The notes below the pieces were generated by a model. That model was not told the origin of the DNA and searched no databases. It worked only from the letters and a program-made list of their open reading frames with translations. From the NCBI GenBank assembly GCA_963678465.1, contig OY782858.1, forward strand, positions 1,364,001 through 1,428,000: DNA of 64,000 nucleotides. Direction: 5' to 3'. Both the position numbers and the translations under genes were made by a program. The stretch is from Paludibacter sp963678465. GTDB lineage: Bacteria; Bacteroidota; Bacteroidia; Bacteroidales; Paludibacteraceae. Positions 43,070-51,365 of the stretch are shown one piece after another (the first letter of the stretch is position 1; the number at the start of each line of letters is the position of its first letter).

Positions 43070-44025
43070 TTTATTTTTTGTTTCAGCTTCCACGCCAATT
43101 GTATTATATTTCGTTTCAAAATTAGTAGCCATACCGGAGTTCGATAGTATTGTCGATAAGCAGCAGCTGACTGTTTACTCCAATCTACCCGGGCCAACTG
43201 CACTAATGCTTCTTTCCTTGTCGACTTATTCAAATAATAGGGAAATAATCCATACACCCTTAATGCATCCATCAGTTGTTTTAAATCAGAGTCCGGTTTC
43301 TCAGTTTCGTAAAGTTCTTTCAGGGCAAATAACATGTGCTCCTGTGGTTTGTGAAGTTTTGTTCCTATAGCTCTATTTGTCTGCTCCACATCCTGATTAT
43401 AATAAGCCAACGGTTTATTCAGAAAAGCTACCGGATATTGAATCGCTACTCTTGCCCACAGGTCAAAGTCTTCACCCAGTTTTAAGGTCGGCTTAAATCC
43501 ATTCTTTTCTACAAAAATATCTTTCTTAATAACAACAGAGATAGAAGTTAAGGGCATCCAAAGTGTTTTGGCATATACCTGAAAATAATTAATCAAGCCT
43601 TGTTGAAATCCATCACCCACTCCTATGTTGGCCTGAATATGTTTGCCGTTTTTTACCTTGTAATAACTACTTGCGTAGATACCTGCTTCAGGATATTGCA
43701 CTATCAAATTCTTCATTTCCTCCAGATAGGTAGTTTCCCACCAGTCGTCAGCATCCAAAAATGCGATATAGTCATATTTGGCTAACTTAACACCATTATT
43801 GCGGGTAACAGAAACTCCCTGATTCGATTGACAAGTTACCCCCCAACCCCCTAAAGGGGGAGTCAGCGCAGCAAGCAACTTTTTTGCTATTTCGAATCCT
43901 CCATCTTTACTGCCATCGTCAATCACTATCAACTCAAAGTCCCGACAGGTTTGAGCTGCTACCGAACGAATGGCCTTTTCGATATAAGACGCTTTGTTGT
44001 ACAGCGGGATAATAACAGAAAACAT
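43066..44025 (-). CDS. GT2 family glycosyltransferase with repeat-derived insert
   Basis: 319 residues with the GT-A start FSVIIPLYNKASYIEKAIRS, VIDDGSKDGG, LDADDWWE (metal-binding DXD region) and a C-terminal GEDFDLWARVA. Between AKKL and the conserved SNQGVSVTRNNG stretch it carries about a dozen extra residues (AALTPPLGGWGV, around 52-63) coded by a C/G-rich palindromic element (43836-43864) that resembles the intergenic one at 62812-62842. The frame stays open, so the enzyme may still work. It is the first gene of the glycan cluster and overlaps the next GT4 by ATGA. Confidence 0.9.
   Translation of the reverse strand: MFSVIIPLYNKASYIEKAIRSVAAQTCRDFELIVIDDGSKDGGFEIAKKLLAALTPPLGGWGVTCQSNQGVSVTRNNGVKLAKYDYIAFLDADDWWETTYLEEMKNLIVQYPEAGIYASSYYKVKNGKHIQANIGVGDGFQQGLINYFQVYAKTLWMPLTSISVVIKKDIFVEKNGFKPTLKLGEDFDLWARVAIQYPVAFLNKPLAYYNQDVEQTNRAIGTKLHKPQEHMLFALKELYETEKPDSDLKQLMDALRVYGLFPYYLNKSTRKEALVQLARVDWSKQSAAAYRQYYRTPVWLLILKRNIIQLAWKLKQKIK
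43836..43864. repeat. REP-like C/G-rich element inside the GT2 gene
   Basis: A C-rich block (ACCCCCCAACCCCC) followed by a palindrome CCCCCTAAAGGGGG. The layout parallels the element after the carbamoyl-phosphate synthetase gene (62812-62842). It is read in frame as PPLGGWG on the minus strand. Confidence 0.7.
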
Positions 44026-44056
44026 AAATATACGGCTAAATTATGATTGACAACTA

Positions 44057-44064
44057 CAAAGATA
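44057..44064 (-). promoter_or_regulatory. Candidate -7 box for the glycan cluster
   Basis: Minus-strand TATCTTTG fits TAnnTTTG, 31 bases before the GT2 ATG. The -33 region is weak. Confidence 0.45.
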
Positions 44065-44471
44065 GAATTTAAATTAAAAAAAGTAAATAATTGATTCGGT
44101 TTTTTAGTTATTTCTGCTCTTTTGCAAGTATAAAATAGCATTACAATTAGAAACACACTGTTTCAATAACGAATTTCAATATTATTCACTGTAGTTGAAA
44201 TGCAACTTCCATGTTTTACAAATAAATTCGAAAAAACATATCTTTTTAAAAAAACAAGAACTTTGTGGAAAATATACAATTCATTGGCTAATTACTAAAC
44301 AGTGATTTATGCCGTCAGAAGGACATAATCATGTAGCTGACTTTGGTAGCCAACTATCAGCCTGTTCATTTAAATATTTTGTATTGAAAAAAAAAACATT
44401 AGAAATTACAGTTTTTGAAATTTTACTGTAAAATAGGCCTTAAAAAGTTTTTTTAGATATAGAAAATGTTT

Positions 44472-44479
44472 TACTTTTG
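44472..44479 (+). promoter_or_regulatory. Candidate -7 box for the ferredoxin gene
   Basis: TACTTTTG fits TAnnTTTG and lies 35 bases before the ATG at 44515. Only a T-rich stretch stands at the -33 position. Confidence 0.5.
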
Positions 44480-44514
44480 CAAAACTAATTAGTACTAACA
44501 AAAAATTTAAGAAA

Positions 44515-44682
44515 ATGGCTTACGTAATTTCAGAAGATTGTATCGCTTGTGGCTCTTGTATCAGCGAATGTCCTGTTGACGCGATTTCGGAAGGTGATAT
44601 CTATGTTATTGATGCAGATATCTGCACCGATTGTGGAACTTGTGCTGATGTTTGTCCTTCAGAAGCAATCAGTCCGGTATAA
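44515..44682 (+). CDS. 2[4Fe-4S] ferredoxin, 55 residues
   Basis: A very short but certain gene. It translates to two classic clusters, CIACGSCISECP (residues 9-20) and CTDCGTCADVCP (residues 37-48), each C-x2-C-x2-C-x3-CP, starting MAYVISED and ending AISPV before TAA. This is a clostridial-type low-potential ferredoxin that carries electrons in the cytoplasm, for example for pyruvate:ferredoxin oxidoreductase or hydrogenase. It points to anaerobic metabolism. It stands alone: a -7 box lies upstream and a strong terminator follows within about 20 bases. All eight ligating cysteines are present. Confidence 0.96.
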   Translation: MAYVISEDCIACGSCISECPVDAISEGDIYVIDADICTDCGTCADVCPSEAISPV

Positions 44683-44701
44683 TTAAAAAGAACTGCATTA
44701 A

Positions 44702-44744
44702 AAAAAAAGACTTGAACATTAATAATTTGTTCAAGTCTTTTTTT
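44702..44744. terminator. Bidirectional terminator after the ferredoxin gene
   Basis: GACTTGAACA (44709-44718) pairs with TGTTCAAGTC (44728-44737), extended by A and T runs on both sides. It serves ferredoxin on the plus strand and can serve gldB on the minus strand. Confidence 0.85.
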
Positions 44745-44765
44745 ACCCAAATTTATCGCTACATA

Positions 44766-45776
44766 TCAGGGCTGATAACCCGACTTATCAAATATCTGCT
44801 TATAGTTATTATCAAGCATCAATGCTCTCAGCGTTACTTCAGGATGCTTGTCCATATAACTCTGAACAATCTGCCAACCCAGCCAAACCCCTAATCTGCC
44901 CGGCGATTCTTGCGAAACAGTCGCTGTGAATGGAGCCTCATCTATGTATTTCTTTATCAACATTAGGTCGGACGAAAACAAATCATTTCTATCAATTATA
45001 GTTTCCCAAATTTGTTTTTCGTACTTACGACTCCACTCCCATTGATTCTTTTCATAGCCCATCAATAAATCAGGCGTTTCGTCGGGCATCAACACCGAAA
45101 GCAAAAACATGATTTTACCCCGGTAGAGCATATTTTCGAGCAAGCGCTCTTCACCATGCACATAAGGAAAATTACTATATAACCACCCTTTCATTACCGA
45201 AGGAGTAATGCTCTGAGGATGCATGTTGTTGATTAAATATTGATAGGTGAAACTCTGGTAACGCGGATAATCGACACCTAAAAACATATCAGTTCCCACT
45301 CCTATCATTTCATTATCAAAAAGAAGAGAACGATTGAAGCCTGACACAAAAAAATAAATCTCAGGGATCTTAATTTCAGGAAAATAGTAATGAAGTTTCG
45401 TAAAAGCTGCCGAAAGCTGTTGTTCGAAAGGCGATCCATCGGCAAATACAGCTAAGGCTTTTTCGTTGACCGATTTAAAAACTGTATCAGATAAGAAACC
45501 CAGCACTAAATCACTTACCTGAGCAGTATCGTGCGGATCGACTCCAAGGATATCACCTGTGTAAATGCTCATAAAATCAGGATACCGACGATACAGTTCC
45601 TTTATTCCGGCATCTATCTTATTCGTGTCGAGGTTTAAAAATTCTTTGTCAAAACGAATCACCTTCACTTCGATTTTAGGAACACTTCCCGGTACTTCGA
45701 ACCGTTTATTTTTATTGCACGCAACAAAACTCCCTACTACTATGACTATAAGACTTAAAATGATTGTTTTTTTCAT
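44766..45776 (-). CDS. gldB: Gliding motility lipoprotein GldB homologue
   Basis: 336 residues from the ATG at 45776, which starts a lipoprotein signal (SFVAC, Cys20); the longer frame to 45821 would put extra residues in front of it and run into a terminator stem. KIEVKVIRFDKEFLNLD, PEIKIPEIYFFVSGFNRSLLFDNEMIGVGTDMFLG and YLIKKYIDEAPFTATVSQESPGRLGVWLGWQIVQSYM-like segments match GldB. In Flavobacterium GldB is needed for gliding; its role in non-gliding relatives is not established. It is separated from yidC by a terminator hairpin. Confidence 0.87.
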   Translation of the reverse strand: MKKTIILSLIVIVVGSFVACNKNKRFEVPGSVPKIEVKVIRFDKEFLNLDTNKIDAGIKELYRRYPDFMSIYTGDILGVDPHDTAQVSDLVLGFLSDTVFKSVNEKALAVFADGSPFEQQLSAAFTKLHYYFPEIKIPEIYFFVSGFNRSLLFDNEMIGVGTDMFLGVDYPRYQSFTYQYLINNMHPQSITPSVMKGWLYSNFPYVHGEERLLENMLYRGKIMFLLSVLMPDETPDLLMGYEKNQWEWSRKYEKQIWETIIDRNDLFSSDLMLIKKYIDEAPFTATVSQESPGRLGVWLGWQIVQSYMDKHPEVTLRALMLDNNYKQIFDKSGYQP

Positions 45777-45803
45777 CTGAAAAGTATTTTTTGTATGAGA
45801 AAG

Positions 45804-45849
45804 AAAAAGCGCAAATGCCAAAGTTTGAACTTTGATTCCTGCGCTTTTA
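45804..45849 (-). terminator. Terminator after yidC
   Basis: AAAAGCGCA (45805-45813) pairs with TGCGCTTTT (45840-45848), and inside it CAAAG (45819-45823) pairs with CTTTG (45830-45834). On the minus strand the stem is followed by a T-run. Confidence 0.7.
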
Positions 45850-45868
45850 ATTTTTTTGTTAGAATCGT

Positions 45869-47782
45869 TTATTTCTTGTTTTTTATCGCTTTTTGCTGTT
45901 CACGTTGCATTTTTTCGAGTTTTTCCATAAAACCTCCTTTTTTGGCAGGTTTCTTAGCATTGTTTGCCCGTTTAGCATGTAACTGGGCAAGCAATTTCTT
46001 TTCGTCTACAGAAGCTCGTATGGCATAAGTCTGCGCAATAGAAATAAGCGTCGATACGAAATAATAATAACTCAATCCGGATGCATAATTATTAAAAATA
46101 AACATGAACATAACAGGCATCAAATACATCATCCATTTCATCATTCCTGCTCCGGGCTGATCGGGGGTAGCAGTGTTTGCCATATTCAGTTTAGTAGAAA
46201 TGAGTGTAGCAATGGTCATCAACAAAGTGAATAAGCTGATATGATTTCCGAAGTATTCAGTTATCAATGGGATATTTCCACTCCAGCTTACTATGGCATC
46301 GTAGGCCGATAAATCGTCAGCCCACAAGAAACTTTCCTGACGAAGTTCGATAGCAGCCGGAAAAAAGCTGAACATTGCAAACAAAATAGGCATTTGAAGC
46401 AAAGTAGGCAAACATCCACTCATAGGGCTTACTCCCACTTTATTATAAAGCTCCATTGTTGCTTTTTGGCGTTCGGCTGGTTTATCGGCAGGAATACGTG
46501 CATTTATTTCGTCAATCTCTGGTTTAAGCACCCTCATTTTGGCGCTCGAAACATATGATTTGTAAGTAAGCGGATACAACACCAACTTAATCACAATGGT
46601 CATTAATAAAATAATTATACCAAAATTGGATATAAAAGTGCTAAAAAGATTAAACATTGGGATAATGGCAAAACGATTGACCCAACCGAATATTCCCCAG
46701 CCCAGTGGCACCAAACTACGTAACGATAGTTTATCGTCGCCTTTCAACTCTTTGTCGTAAGCCGATAAAACTTTGTATTGATTTGGGCCAAAAAACATCT
46801 TGAAATTTGTTGTCGTTTTCCCTGTCGGATCAAAAGCAACTGCCATTTCGGCATTGTATGTTTTCAGATATCCGCTTTGTTCGCTTTCGAGTTTACTGGA
46901 CAGAGTTGTAGAAGTAAAGGCATCATCGGCAATAATAATGCTGCTAAAGAACTGATCCTTAAACGCAATCCATTTAACTTTATTAGGAAGTTTTTTATCA
47001 TCATCTTTGGACTCGCTCAGGTTTTCTACGTCGTCGGCCACATATTTGTAATTGAGACTGGAATAGCGGTCTTCAAACTTACGTCCTTTCTCTTGTTGAC
47101 GGATTTTGGAAAGCCATTGCATTTCAAGGAAATTAGTACCGGCTGGCATAACCGTGTTCATTGCATTTGCTTTCATACCGAAGCTAAGCATATAGTTTTT
47201 CTTGGGCAATGTATAAACAAAATCGAGGTATGCTTCGCCTGTAGTTTTTAATCTCATGGCAAGCTGCTGATTACCTTCAGTATCTTTCTTTATTCCACCT
47301 ACTGATTCGAAATAAAGATTCGATGTATTTACTACACGGTTGTTGTTGGTAACAAGCGTAAATCCGAAATTAGTTTCCTGCGCATCGAACAAAACAAGCG
47401 GTAACGAGTCGTGCGTTTTGTAATCTTTAAGCATAGCCGAATAAATCCGGCCACCTTTAGTGCTGATCGTAAGTTTTATAAGTTCGTTTTCGAGTGTTAT
47501 GAACTTTTCTTCGCCAGTAGCTGCAACACTAAAATCGCCAAAAGCATCCGCAACCATATTGGCAGCCGCAGTGTCGTTTACATTCACAGCATCAACACTT
47601 AGCAATGTGTCGTTTTTTTGCTGTACTACTTCGGCTTCAATGCGTCGTTGCTCAACGAGTTGGATTGAATCTTTGTATTGTTTTTGCTTGGCCAATTCCT
47701 CTTCACTGGGTCGGTTCATTACCGAAAATCCAACAAGAATAAGCGCAATAAGCACAAACCCTGCAATTGTGTTTTTATCCAT
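45869..47782 (-). CDS. yidC: Membrane protein insertase YidC
   Basis: 637 residues: N-terminal span (TIAGFVLIALILVGFSVM), a large periplasmic beta domain (about 60-350), and the conserved C-terminal core with LYPLTYKSYVSSAKMRVLKPEI, MSGCLPTLLQMPILFAMFSFFPAAIELR and MKWMMYLMPVMFMFIFNNYASGLSYYYFVS. The basic tail is usual. It inserts inner-membrane proteins with or without Sec. It lies 54 bases after pyrG on the same strand, an arrangement conserved in Bacteroidota, and is closed by a terminator. Confidence 0.97.
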   Translation of the reverse strand: MDKNTIAGFVLIALILVGFSVMNRPSEEELAKQKQYKDSIQLVEQRRIEAEVVQQKNDTLLSVDAVNVNDTAAANMVADAFGDFSVAATGEEKFITLENELIKLTISTKGGRIYSAMLKDYKTHDSLPLVLFDAQETNFGFTLVTNNNRVVNTSNLYFESVGGIKKDTEGNQQLAMRLKTTGEAYLDFVYTLPKKNYMLSFGMKANAMNTVMPAGTNFLEMQWLSKIRQQEKGRKFEDRYSSLNYKYVADDVENLSESKDDDKKLPNKVKWIAFKDQFFSSIIIADDAFTSTTLSSKLESEQSGYLKTYNAEMAVAFDPTGKTTTNFKMFFGPNQYKVLSAYDKELKGDDKLSLRSLVPLGWGIFGWVNRFAIIPMFNLFSTFISNFGIIILLMTIVIKLVLYPLTYKSYVSSAKMRVLKPEIDEINARIPADKPAERQKATMELYNKVGVSPMSGCLPTLLQMPILFAMFSFFPAAIELRQESFLWADDLSAYDAIVSWSGNIPLITEYFGNHISLFTLLMTIATLISTKLNMANTATPDQPGAGMMKWMMYLMPVMFMFIFNNYASGLSYYYFVSTLISIAQTYAIRASVDEKKLLAQLHAKRANNAKKPAKKGGFMEKLEKMQREQQKAIKNKK

Positions 47783-47836
47783 TCTTAATTTTTTTCAAAT
47801 AAATTATATTTTAAACTATTTTCTACAGTTAATCAG

Positions 47837-49444
47837 CTATTTATCGATAGCGGCCTTCATGAAACTAATAAACAAAGGATGTGGATTGATCACTGTGCTA
47901 CTGTATTCGGGATGAAACTGAACTCCAATATACCACTTGTGAGACGTTAGCTCTATGATTTCGACCAAATCGGATGCTTCGTTCAATCCGCTACAATTCA
48001 TTCCTGCTTTTTCAAATTCAGCTTTGTACGCATTATTAAATTCATAACGATGACGATGACGTTCGCTTATGTTTTCTTTTTTGTAAATATCAAATGCTTT
48101 CGAACCTTTTTTGAGTTTGCATTTAAACGCGCCCAAACGCATACTTCCTCCCAGATCGAGAATATCTTTCTGCTCTTCCATTATATCCACCAAATTATGT
48201 GGCGTCGACGGATCGATTTCAGTACTATTGGCATCCTCGTATCCCAGCACATTACGTGCAAATTCAATCGACATGGTTTGCATACCCATACAAATACCTA
48301 AACATGGAACATTGTTTTCGCGGGCATACTTCAATGCTACGAATTTTCCTTCCATACCACGTTGTCCGAATCCGGGAGCAACAACAATGCCATCTGCTTT
48401 ATGGAGCTTTTTCAGCACATTTTCATCTGTCAATTTGTCCGACAACACAAAATCAAGTTTTAATTTCTTGTTGTTGTAAGCACTTGCATGAAGCAAGGAT
48501 TCTGTAATCGACTTATAAGCATCGGGAAGCTGAACATATTTTCCAACTATCGCAATGCGCACTTCTTCGGTTGCATTTTCGAGCTTTTCTACAAAAGCTG
48601 TCCATTTTTGCATATCAGCCTGAGGAGTTGTTTCGAGATTGTAGCCCATTTTTGTAAGTACCACCTCGTCCAGCTTTTCGTGCTGCATATTGAGCGGAAC
48701 TCTGTATATTGTTGGTACATCAATGGATTGCATCACCGCAGTGGTATCCACATTGCAGAACAATGCTACTTTTTTCCTTATTTCAGGCGAAATATTATGT
48801 TCGGTACGCAACACAAGAATGTCGGCCTGAACGCCCTGTTCCTGTAAGGCTTTTACTGAGTGCTGTGTAGGTTTTGTTTTAAGTTCTTTTGCTGCAGCCA
48901 GATAAGGCACGTAAGTAAGGTGAATGATCAAACAGTTTTTGCCGAGCTCCCACTTCAACTGACGAACACTTTCGATATATGGCAAAGACTCAATGTCGCC
49001 CACTGTTCCCCCGATTTCGGTAATTACAAAGTCGAAATCTCCTTTGCTTCCCAGCATTTTAATGTTGCGTTTTATCTCGTCAGTAATGTGCGGAATAATT
49101 TGTACAGTTTTCCCCAGGTAGTCTCCACGCCTTTCTTTATTGATTACATTCTGGTAAATACGTCCTGTAGTTACATTGTTGGCTTTGTGTGTCTCCACGC
49201 CCAGAAAACGTTCGTAATGACCTAAATCAAGATCGGCCTCGTGTCCGTCAACCGTTACATAACATTCGCCATGTTCGTAGGGGTTTAATGTTCCCGGATC
49301 CACGTTGAGATATGGATCTAATTTTTGATTTGTTACTCTAAAGCCACGAGCCTGTAATAATTTGCCCAGCGATGCTGCAATAATTCCTTTGCCTAACGAT
49401 GAAGTTACTCCACCGGTTACAAAAATGTACTTTGTATCTTTCAC
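47837..49444 (-). CDS. pyrG: CTP synthase
   Basis: 535 residues. Synthetase domain: YIFVTGGVTSSLGKGI (7-22), DPYLNVDPGTLNPYEHGE, EIGGTVGDIESLPYIES. Glutaminase domain with nucleophile Cys in CLGICMGMQ (around residue 388) and the His/Glu pair in GVQFHPEYSS near the end. It makes CTP from UTP, ATP and glutamine. Complete, normal length. It precedes yidC by 54 bases. No clear promoter box was found in the 234-base gap upstream. Confidence 0.98.
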   Translation of the reverse strand: MKDTKYIFVTGGVTSSLGKGIIAASLGKLLQARGFRVTNQKLDPYLNVDPGTLNPYEHGECYVTVDGHEADLDLGHYERFLGVETHKANNVTTGRIYQNVINKERRGDYLGKTVQIIPHITDEIKRNIKMLGSKGDFDFVITEIGGTVGDIESLPYIESVRQLKWELGKNCLIIHLTYVPYLAAAKELKTKPTQHSVKALQEQGVQADILVLRTEHNISPEIRKKVALFCNVDTTAVMQSIDVPTIYRVPLNMQHEKLDEVVLTKMGYNLETTPQADMQKWTAFVEKLENATEEVRIAIVGKYVQLPDAYKSITESLLHASAYNNKKLKLDFVLSDKLTDENVLKKLHKADGIVVAPGFGQRGMEGKFVALKYARENNVPCLGICMGMQTMSIEFARNVLGYEDANSTEIDPSTPHNLVDIMEEQKDILDLGGSMRLGAFKCKLKKGSKAFDIYKKENISERHRHRYEFNNAYKAEFEKAGMNCSGLNEASDLVEIIELTSHKWYIGVQFHPEYSSTVINPHPLFISFMKAAIDK

Positions 49445-49678
49445 CTTGATTTTATCTTAAAATTACTGTTCTCAATTCCGTATTTTTAAGTCTGCAAATT
49501 TCGTAAAAAAAAACGAATAACGAAAGTAGTTTATTGAATTTAAACTTTTGCATTACAAACGCTTTGTTTTTAAGTACCTAACAACTATTTTTAGCTATTT
49601 TGACAATTACTTATTTTAGTTTTCGAACATAAAACAATAAAAAGCATACTCAGAAAAACAGCTTCATACTTTTACAGA

Positions 49679-50776
49679 TCAGATATGTGTTATAAACAGC
49701 AAAGTATCAGAGTTCAGCACCAACTTATAAGCAAGTCCGGTATTAAAAAGTCGCGAAAAAAGCTTACGACGGCGGGTATTGAACGCAAGCAAATCAATAT
49801 TTTTCGTTTTCAGATAATTATCAATCAGATCAGGTGAATTATCGGGTCCAATAAGTGCGTAATGAGTTTTTATGCCTGGATAATGCGATGAAAAGTAGCT
49901 TTTTATACCGGCCAGCATTACTTCACTCCATGCTTCATTTTTTTCAGATGCATGAATAAAATAAATTTCGAGTCCTTCGGCACCTATGAGTTCTATTGTT
50001 TTATCAATGGCTATCAAATCTTTCTGATCAAAGTTTGTAAGGTATGCCACCCGTTTTATTTCATCAGGAGTTTTGATTTGAGTCTCAACAGGTACTGCAA
50101 AAACAGGCGAAGCGGTCGATTCCATTACTTCGGCTGTTACACTGCCTATCAGTTCGGTACTAACCGACTTTCCATGCGAACCCATCACGACTAAAACAGG
50201 GTTATTTTTTTTACAATAATCGAGAATTTCATCTTCAGGCACACCTTCTTTCAATTCGAAACTAAAACTTATATCGGGTAATTCGCCGTTTTCAATTCGT
50301 TTTTTAAGCAAATTTCCCATGTTCTTAGCATCGGCATTGGCCGAATTGATGATCCGACGAAGCAGTTCACTATCGCTTATACTGTAAGTGTTCAAATCGT
50401 TGTGCGCCGAAATTGTAAATGCAGGACTAAAATACACATAAAGAAAAACGATTTCGGCATTGTACTTCTGAGCAAAATGGAAACCAAAATCGATTGTTTT
50501 ATCCACACGATCGCTAAAATCAATAGGAATAAGCACCTGCTGCACAGGACGAACATCAACTTCGGACTCCCATGCTTTTTCCATTTTTTCTACAATTTCA
50601 AGCGCTCTGGGCAAATCAGAGTCTTTGATGCGTACCCTTACGCCCACTGCAAGCTCTGGTTGGTCAATGTTCAAATTGTGTATTACGGTTTCTATTCCAT
50701 TTTCCTCTAAAACGCTTTTTATCATTTGTGCTCTCTGATAAGTGCGAATGGCCAACGTAACTAATTTAGGTTCCAT
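49679..50776 (-). CDS. DUF2007-like plus tandem universal stress protein
   Basis: 365 residues. The first ~75 (LVTLAIRTYQRAQMIKSVLEENGIETVIHNLN ... DLPRALEIVEKME) look like a DUF2007/putative signal-transducing domain. Then come two UspA domains: the first starts VQQVLIPIDFSDRVDKTIDF and has GSHGKSVSTELIGS, which has eight residues between the glycines where the ATP-binding form usually has nine; the second, from IKRVAYLTNFDQKD, ends LLFITHI and lacks the motif. Likely a cytoplasmic stress or regulatory protein. Stand-alone gene between pyrG and a divergent small gene. The fusion is inferred from domain look alone. Confidence 0.8.
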   Translation of the reverse strand: MEPKLVTLAIRTYQRAQMIKSVLEENGIETVIHNLNIDQPELAVGVRVRIKDSDLPRALEIVEKMEKAWESEVDVRPVQQVLIPIDFSDRVDKTIDFGFHFAQKYNAEIVFLYVYFSPAFTISAHNDLNTYSISDSELLRRIINSANADAKNMGNLLKKRIENGELPDISFSFELKEGVPEDEILDYCKKNNPVLVVMGSHGKSVSTELIGSVTAEVMESTASPVFAVPVETQIKTPDEIKRVAYLTNFDQKDLIAIDKTIELIGAEGLEIYFIHASEKNEAWSEVMLAGIKSYFSSHYPGIKTHYALIGPDNSPDLIDNYLKTKNIDLLAFNTRRRKLFSRLFNTGLAYKLVLNSDTLLFITHI

Positions 50777-50922
50777 AATATATTGTATTTAAATAGTTTA
50801 TTTCGATAATAATATTGGATATGCATAGAAATGAAACATTTAATTTCGCAGTAAAGTTAGAAATTTTATAGAATAAATCTGTTCTTTTTAATTAGTTTTT
50901 AGAACGAAACAAAAAATATGGC

Positions 50923-50930
50923 TATATTTG
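50923..50930 (+). promoter_or_regulatory. Candidate -7 box for the 50950 gene
   Basis: TATATTTG fits TAnnTTTG, 19 bases before the ATG at 50950, implying a very short leader. A T-rich stretch at about 50897-50900 may stand for the -33 element. Confidence 0.5.
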
Positions 50931-50949
50931 CGAGAAAATAAATTCCATC

Positions 50950-51330
50950 ATGAATCCAAAAATCAAAAAAACGATAATGATAGGGTCTACCCTTATTGTC
51001 ATTCTTTTCGCTGTATTTGTTTATTTCAGATTCTATTTTGTTTTCGGAGAGGGAGTTAAAGCCGGGGAAATTAATTATTTCGTTCACAAAGGCTATATTT
51101 TTAAAACCTACGAAGGCAAAATGATTCAAAGTGGCTTTCGTTCGCAAACCGGTGGCACTATTCAATCCTACGAATTTTCATTTTCGGTGGAAGACAAACA
51201 AGTGGCCGACTCGCTGATGCGCTGTAGTGGTAAAGAAGTTGAATTACATTATCGCGAATACCTTGGGACTTTACCATGGAGAGGTGTGAATAAATTTGTT
51301 GTCGACAAAATTGTTTCGGTAAAACCATAA
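50950..51330 (+). CDS. Conserved membrane-anchored protein of unknown function
   Basis: 126 residues with one N-terminal span (TIMIGSTLIVILFAVFVYFRFYFVF, about 8-32) and an extracytoplasmic beta-rich part (GEINYFVHKGYIFKTYEGKMIQSGF, VELHYREYLGTLPWRGVNKFVVDKIV). Similar short proteins occur across Bacteroidales, sometimes mislabelled 6-phosphogluconate dehydrogenase; no such enzyme motif is present here. It precedes gldE by 35 bases and has its own promoter, so it may head the gldE-gldD transcript. Function unknown. Confidence 0.75.
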   Translation: MNPKIKKTIMIGSTLIVILFAVFVYFRFYFVFGEGVKAGEINYFVHKGYIFKTYEGKMIQSGFRSQTGGTIQSYEFSFSVEDKQVADSLMRCSGKEVELHYREYLGTLPWRGVNKFVVDKIVSVKP

Positions 51331-51365
51331 AAAAACTATAGCATTCATATATAACAGAATACGCA

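Larger units (their letters stand above)
44026..44514. other. 489-base divergent intergenic region
   Basis: No gene seen. Minus-strand TATCTTTG at 44057-44064 is a -7 box 31 bases before the GT2 start, likely the promoter of the glycan cluster. Plus-strand TACTTTTG at 44472-44479 is the ferredoxin -7 box. Between them at 44421-44433 is an odd palindrome, TTTTAC-T-GTAAAA, about 38 bases before the ferredoxin box, a possible operator. The remainder is AT-rich without recognised structure. Confidence 0.5.

Noticed and set aside
43070..43132. Longer N-terminus for the GT4 gene
   Set aside because: It would overlap GT2 by 67 bases and adds residues before the usual MKVAYLFG start; the ATGA overlap at 43066-43069 is a better start.
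46778..47251. 157-codon plus-strand frame opposite yidC
   Set aside because: Antisense to the conserved YidC periplasmic domain, with composition typical of a shadow frame.
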